The position numbers were made by a program, and so were the translations under genes. 10,612 bases of DNA from an uncultured delta proteobacterium (GTDB lineage: Bacteria; UBA10199; GCA-002796325; 1-14-0-20-49-13): positions 1 through 10,612 of the forward strand of contig CAIPVD010000002.1 in the NCBI GenBank assembly GCA_903868375.1, given 5' to 3'. The notes below the pieces were generated by a model. The model did no database searches. It saw only the letters and a program-made list of their open reading frames with translations, and had not been told where the DNA came from. Shown in pieces: positions 7,218 through 10,612 of the stretch. Numbering within the stretch: the first letter of the stretch is position 1; each line of letters begins with the position of its first letter.

Positions 7218-8963
7218 ATGGCAGTAATTACGTCTAACATGTTGGTAAGCGGCGTTGCGGTGCCGGCAGTGCCGATGGTTGCGAATGAAATAACTGTGCC
7301 GGGAGCAGTTTCGGGATTTACTTCGGGAACGCTTGGTGTTCCGGTAAGCGCTTCATTTGAACCGGCAGCGATAAGTCGTTCGCTGTTCCAAGATCCGCAG
7401 GTTATTGCGGCGGTGGTGGCTTCGAATTATGAAGCGGCTTCAGTTTCGGCGCTTACTTGGATCAATGGTGGAGGTGCGGTCGAAAAAAGGAATGAAACCG
7501 GACTTTCGGCGGCTGGGTTTAGCCATCCTCCACTAACACGTTGGGGATGGGATCGAGACGAGAAACGCTATTTGGAAGCGAACGATCATAAAAGCCTCCG
7601 ACAACTTTATGAATGCAAGGCCAAAGAGTTAATGAAAAAAGGCGATTATGATCAGGCGGCAACATTCTTTGGCAACGCTGCAGAACACACTTCGACGAAT
7701 TTTTTCAAGGCGAACTTGCTTTGTTATCAGGCCGACGCATTGGTCAAAGCTAAACAGTATTTAGAAGCGGCGAATATATATACGCAGGCTCGACGGATGT
7801 ATGAAGAATCAAATCTTGACCCTGAACAACTTGTGTCTCTTTTATTCGATGAGGCAACTGCTTACGAACAGGCAGCCGCTCAAGAACAGGCCAACGTTCT
7901 GCATAATGCTTACGAGGCATATTATATAGCACAGGTCTTGATCGATCTTCAGATCACCGCCGACGAAGACGACAAGGTATCATATGATGAAATGAAAGCT
8001 CGTGCCACGGCAAAGATGAAAGAACTTATCGAAGGAATGGGCAGTGAAGGGCACCGATATGCGGCGCAGATAAGTTGCCGGCTTGGCCATGATGCAGCGA
8101 CCGCTGGTGATATTGAACTGGCATATCGCTATTACATGGATGCGGGCGATGAGAATACAAGGGCCGGGCTGAATCATCTGGCAGCTGAATCGTTCGCCGA
8201 TGCGGAAAATGTAGTCAAACGGCAGATCTATTATTTTGGCCGCGCGGGAACCAAAGTCCGTTTCGAGCTGGACCTTTCTTCGTTAGAAAAGCTGGTTGAT
8301 GCAATGAGTTTAAGATCGTTGGCATTAGCTTCTATGAGCAAGCGCGATGAAGCGGGCGCTGTACACGACAAGGCGTCGGAACTTGCACACTATCGGGATT
8401 TGGGAGTTGCACAACTTGCGGAAAAGGTGAGGAATGAAACCGATTGGACGAACATGCGCTTCACGGAGGTCGTTCGCGAAGCCGCAGAGGGGAACGCAGA
8501 GTCATTGTCGGAATTCATTCGGAATGCGAGTGAAAAGCTTGGCAAGCCGATTCGGTCGGTAGAACTTGAACTGTTGGACCTGCATGATGCCACAATTAGG
8601 GAACTTGCCGTGTCTTTCGGTGTTAAAGTAAAGGATATTAGAGCGGTCAGCCATGCGCTCTTTAAGACGAAGGCGGTCGATTATATAACCAGAGCGGCTG
8701 GGCGCGATATGGGCTCGCTCCATGTGGTGATGAATCAGGTAAGGCTGTTACCTGTCGATCGCGAAGAATTGATCGGGTATCTTGGTGAAGATCCTGCGAA
8801 GATCCAAGAAGGCGTCGGCGGACGAAACTGGCTTTTGGCGCACGGACTTGGCAGGAAAAATAAAAAACTTGTTGAAAGACTTGCCGAATTCTTTGGCGTG
8901 GATATCGGTTTAGTTGAAAAACTGGGCGAAGGCGTTAACTGGAAGCTTTATGGCGGATTTTAG
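7218..8963 (+). CDS. Gene 5: TPR-like helical-repeat protein with type B N-terminal cassette (581 aa)
   Basis: This is the first type B member. A Val/Ala/Pro-rich leader of about 32 residues precedes GFTSGTLGVP (33-42), SFEPAAI (46-52) and the core SLFQDPQVIAAV (55-66). TPR-like units follow at about 126-157 (KELMKKGDYDQAATFF), 165-196 (ADALVKAKQYLEAANIY) and 283-314 (GHDAATAGDIELAYRYY), with a weaker one near 362-392. The first two align with gene 6 residues 108-185. From about residue 410 the protein changes character to short helices with repeated FGV turns: IRELAVSFGVKVKDIRAV at 460-477 and VERLAEFFGVDIGLVEKL at 552-569. Its start (about 418-465) resembles the gene 1 tail. This region could be a helix-turn-helix-like or purely structural bundle, and I cannot choose between them. 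No enzyme motif, membrane helix or classical signal peptide is seen. It ends in TAG, 22 bases before gene 6. Confidence 0.9.
   Translation: MAVITSNMLVSGVAVPAVPMVANEITVPGAVSGFTSGTLGVPVSASFEPAAISRSLFQDPQVIAAVVASNYEAASVSALTWINGGGAVEKRNETGLSAAGFSHPPLTRWGWDRDEKRYLEANDHKSLRQLYECKAKELMKKGDYDQAATFFGNAAEHTSTNFFKANLLCYQADALVKAKQYLEAANIYTQARRMYEESNLDPEQLVSLLFDEATAYEQAAAQEQANVLHNAYEAYYIAQVLIDLQITADEDDKVSYDEMKARATAKMKELIEGMGSEGHRYAAQISCRLGHDAATAGDIELAYRYYMDAGDENTRAGLNHLAAESFADAENVVKRQIYYFGRAGTKVRFELDLSSLEKLVDAMSLRSLALASMSKRDEAGAVHDKASELAHYRDLGVAQLAEKVRNETDWTNMRFTEVVREAAEGNAESLSEFIRNASEKLGKPIRSVELELLDLHDATIRELAVSFGVKVKDIRAVSHALFKTKAVDYITRAAGRDMGSLHVVMNQVRLLPVDREELIGYLGEDPAKIQEGVGGRNWLLAHGLGRKNKKLVERLAEFFGVDIGLVEKLGEGVNWKLYGGF
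7314..7418 (+). repeat. Type B N-terminal cassette, copy 1
   Basis: This covers gene 5 residues 33-67. It shares an exact 20-base run (7314-7333) with gene 6 (9013-9032), and close similarity continues through the GATCCGCAGGT segment encoding DPQV. Confidence 0.85.
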
Positions 8964-8975
8964 CCCAACAATAAT

Positions 8976-8980
8976 GGAGA
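8976..8980 (+). promoter_or_regulatory. Ribosome binding site that fixes the start of gene 6
   Basis: GGAGA lies 5 bases before the ATG at 8986. It overlaps the in-frame ATG at 8974, so that codon cannot use it. The ATG at 8914 lies within gene 5. Starting at 8986 also gives an MG-x(2,3)-ING N-terminus shared with gene 7. Confidence 0.8.
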
Positions 8981-8985
8981 AAATA

Positions 8986-10332
8986 ATGGGAACGATAATA
9001 AATGGTTTTGTCGGATTTACTTCGGGAACGCTCGGCGTTCCGTCAAGCTTTTCTTTCGAGCCAGCTGCGATAAGAAATTCGCTATTTAGCGATCCGCAGG
9101 TAATTGCGGCGGCGGCCAGAAACTTTGATCAAGTTTCGGGCGCTTCGGCGTTCGTCTTGGCTGACGACGTTGCAACCGGCGGCGATTTTGGTGGCGCGAA
9201 GGTAAGTAGGGGCGCTGAACTTTTGGCCGATAGCGGAGGAATGCTTAACTGGAGTACAGATGCCGGTTTTCTCAAACTGGAAAAAGAGTTTAGGGCATCA
9301 AGTGATTATGGTCGGCTGGCTGACCTTTACACCGATCGTGCGCGTAGATTGCGTAAACGTGGAGATTTTGCAGCAGCAGCAGCACATTTCAAAATGGCAG
9401 CTATCGCGGCGTCTAATTTGGATGACGGAATTAAAAAGAGCTATTTCTTGATCGTTGCCCAGGCCGAAACATTGATTAAAGACAATAATTTGTTCTGCGC
9501 TGCCAAAGCCTTTACGAACGCGCGAAGCAGGGCCCAAGATTTGAGAACGCCCGACCGTGATGACAGGTTACAAGAAGCGTTGGAACGAGAGATAGCCATC
9601 TACACTGATAATGCTTTCTCGGGGCTTTCAAATAAGTCTATAGCGGTAGCCTACGGTACATTAGCAAAATGGAGCCGCGAAGCTGGAAGAAACCATAAAG
9701 ACATATTCAATTTTTTGAAAGCGCAGGGAGATTTCTATAGCAAAGAGAATTTAAACGATAAGGCATATACCGCTTACTACGAAGCCTTGGCTCTGATGGA
9801 AACATTAATGGGCGATGAAGATAGAAGACCTGGCGAGCCTCTTTTTCGTGAAGTCGGCGAGAAAATATCCTATCTGGAAGGCCTAATAGGCCTTGAAATA
9901 TCGGCTGGCCTGCTTGGCAGTCTTGCAACGGTTGCGGACGATGAAAAACGATATTTTGAAGAATGGTATTTAAAGATGGCGGAAGGCCGCATGTTGACCC
10001 AAATTGCAAAGAAAGATGGAGTGCAAAACAAGAATGAAATATTTGAAGCGGCGCTTTCTGCATATGAAGAAGCGGAGCGCGCGATCACGGAATTGATAAC
10101 AGTAAATGTGGAGAAGCGTGATGGGCATTATATATTGGATATAGATGAAGAAATGTTAGAGAGGCGGACGCAGGCGATGAATGCAAGGGCGAACATTCTA
10201 TCATTGATGGGCAGACGCGACGAATCTGCCGCTTTATGCAAGGAGATTTATAAATTGACAGACGGACTGAAGGCATACATTACCGCGTTCATGAGAAAGT
10301 TCGGCTTAAAAAATCCTTTGATAGCTGGATAA
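8986..10332 (+). CDS. Gene 6: TPR-like helical-repeat protein with type B N-terminal cassette (448 aa)
   Basis: This is the shortest complete member and a paralogue of gene 5. The cassette begins almost at once: GFTSGTLGVP at 10-19, SFEPAAI at 23-29 and the core SLFSDPQVIAAA at 32-43, then a Gly/Ala-rich linker to about residue 88. TPR-like units are at about 108-142 (RARRLRKRGDFAAAAAHF), 153-185 (AETLIKDNNLFCAAKAF), 241-271 (QGDFYSKENLNDKAYTAYY) and 396-427 (NARANILSLMGRRDESAALC). A further helical hairpin at about 350-370 is rich in Ala and Glu. It lacks the long C-terminal extension of gene 5. No catalytic, membrane or secretion motif of a known class is recognisable. The gene is 22 bases after gene 5 and 26 before gene 7. 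Function is unknown; a binding scaffold is inferred. Confidence 0.88.
   Translation: MGTIINGFVGFTSGTLGVPSSFSFEPAAIRNSLFSDPQVIAAAARNFDQVSGASAFVLADDVATGGDFGGAKVSRGAELLADSGGMLNWSTDAGFLKLEKEFRASSDYGRLADLYTDRARRLRKRGDFAAAAAHFKMAAIAASNLDDGIKKSYFLIVAQAETLIKDNNLFCAAKAFTNARSRAQDLRTPDRDDRLQEALEREIAIYTDNAFSGLSNKSIAVAYGTLAKWSREAGRNHKDIFNFLKAQGDFYSKENLNDKAYTAYYEALALMETLMGDEDRRPGEPLFREVGEKISYLEGLIGLEISAGLLGSLATVADDEKRYFEEWYLKMAEGRMLTQIAKKDGVQNKNEIFEAALSAYEEAERAITELITVNVEKRDGHYILDIDEEMLERRTQAMNARANILSLMGRRDESAALCKEIYKLTDGLKAYITAFMRKFGLKNPLIAG
9013..9117 (+). repeat. Type B N-terminal cassette, copy 2
   Basis: This covers gene 6 residues 10-44, nearly identical in protein and DNA to copy 1 in gene 5. Here it sits only 9 residues from the start codon, against 32 in gene 5, so the distance from the N-terminus is not fixed. 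Confidence 0.85.
9370..9384 (+). repeat. Short trinucleotide tract (GCA x5)
   Basis: Five consecutive GCA codons encode the Ala run at gene 6 residues 129-133, inside the second half of its first TPR-like unit. A GCG x4 tract occurs in gene 4 at 6301-6312. Changes in copy number would stay in frame. Confidence 0.6.
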
Positions 10333-10349
10333 GTTGATCAATAAAAAAT

Positions 10350-10354
10350 GGAGG
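10350..10354 (+). promoter_or_regulatory. Ribosome binding site of gene 7
   Basis: GGAGG is followed by 4 bases and then the ATG at 10359, with a second in-frame ATG at 10365 (10 bases away). Spacing does not decide between them. The MG start shared with gene 6 favours 10359. Confidence 0.7.
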
Positions 10355-10358
10355 TATT

Positions 10359-10612
10359 ATGGGAATGACGATAAACGGTGTGAACGCTAACTCTTTGACG
10401 ATAGGTATTACGCCACAAGTTTCGCAATTCGGAGCGGTTTTGCCGGGAGTTGGCCCCGGTTTTACTTCCGATGCACTTCATGTTCCATCTGATCTATTTG
10501 ACCCGGCTAGGGTAAGATATTCGCTCTTCCAAGACCCGGCGGTCGCAGCTACAGCAGCGATAGCTGTGGCTCACGGAGCAGCTTCAGATTCGGTGCGCGT
10601 TTGGGCCAATGG
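10359..10612 (+). CDS. Gene 7 (partial, runs off the right edge): family member with diverged type B cassette
   Basis: The frame is open for 84 codons to the end of the window with no stop. The N-terminus MGMTINGVNANSLTIG is uncharged and rich in Asn, Thr and Ile, like those of the other members, and opens like gene 6 (MGTIING). GFTSDALHVP at 34-43 replaces GFTSGTLGVP. LFDPARV then leads into the core SLFQDPAVAATA at 55-66, after which AASDSVRVWAN echoes the AASVSALTWING of gene 5. The visible part is only leader, cassette and start of linker. A TPR-like body downstream is expected from the family but not seen. The gene shows that the array continues past the window. Confidence 0.85.
   Translation, partial: MGMTINGVNANSLTIGITPQVSQFGAVLPGVGPGFTSDALHVPSDLFDPARVRYSLFQDPAVAATAAIAVAHGAASDSVRVWAN
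10458..10559 (+). repeat. Type B N-terminal cassette, copy 3 (diverged)
   Basis: This covers gene 7 residues 34-67. It keeps the GFTS, VPS, DPA and SLFQDPxV positions but has lost the exact DNA identity seen between genes 5 and 6, so it is the oldest or fastest-changing type B copy here. Confidence 0.75.

Noticed and set aside
8592..8650. DNA-binding helix-turn-helix in gene 5 near IRELAVSFGVKVKDIRAV
   Set aside because: The spacing is suggestive, but related segments recur in the same region as part of a helical bundle. The sequence alone does not support DNA binding.
8914..8985. Longer starts for gene 6 at 8914 or 8974
   Set aside because: 8914 is inside gene 5. 8974 overlaps the GGAGA that serves 8986, and starting at 8986 matches the gene 7 N-terminus.
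10333..10358. Terminator or promoter between genes 6 and 7
   Set aside because: The 26-base gap is AT-rich but has no hairpin and no -35/-10 pair, and its right half is the gene 7 ribosome binding site.
1..10612. CRISPR array, tRNA, rRNA, insertion sequence or phage genes
   Set aside because: The repeats are coding and spaced 1.3-2.5 kb apart. No RNA gene, transposase or inverted-repeat end was recognised on either strand.

Overview
The window is one uninterrupted, single-strand gene array of moderate GC content (near 50% by eye). It holds six complete plus-strand genes, a seventh cut off by the right edge, and a few bases at the left edge that look like the stop region of another. Every gene starts with ATG behind a clear Shine-Dalgarno sequence. 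Gaps are 17 to 26 bases, or genes overlap by 4 bases (ATGA), so this is bacterial and almost certainly an operon. I cannot name the phylum, and there is no rRNA, tRNA or recognisable housekeeping gene to help.

All seven products belong to one previously unfamiliar paralogous family built on one plan. First comes a short N-terminus rich in Thr/Ser/Asn/Val/Ile and almost free of charged residues. Next is a conserved Ala/Gly/Pro-rich cassette of about 35 to 55 residues, then a variable linker, then a long alpha-helical body with TPR-like repeats of about 34 residues. The cassette has two subtypes. Type A (genes 1-4, 32-7200) centres on ALxASPEVATAV followed by RAALFAD. Type B (genes 5-7, from 7218) centres on GFTSGTLGVP followed by SLFxDPQVIAA. 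Aligned, they reduce to one pattern, [AS]L[AFV]x[SD]P[EQA]V, present in all seven.

The bodies are far more diverged than the cassettes but group by neighbour: 1 with 2, 3 with 4, and 5 with 6 (7 fits 5 and 6 from its N-terminus). This suggests stepwise tandem duplication. Genes 1-2 and 3-4 are also joined by ATGA overlaps. Genes 3 and 5 carry extra C-terminal helical regions, and parts of these resemble the C-termini of genes 1 and 2.

No enzyme motif, membrane segment, classical signal peptide or regulator is visible. The simplest reading is a set of co-produced helical-repeat (protein-binding or scaffold) proteins sharing an N-terminal address or assembly tag. Whether that tag means secretion (type III-like signals are similarly uncharged), packaging or self-assembly cannot be decided from the sequence. 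No promoter or terminator lies inside the window, and no stretch over 300 bases lacks a gene.
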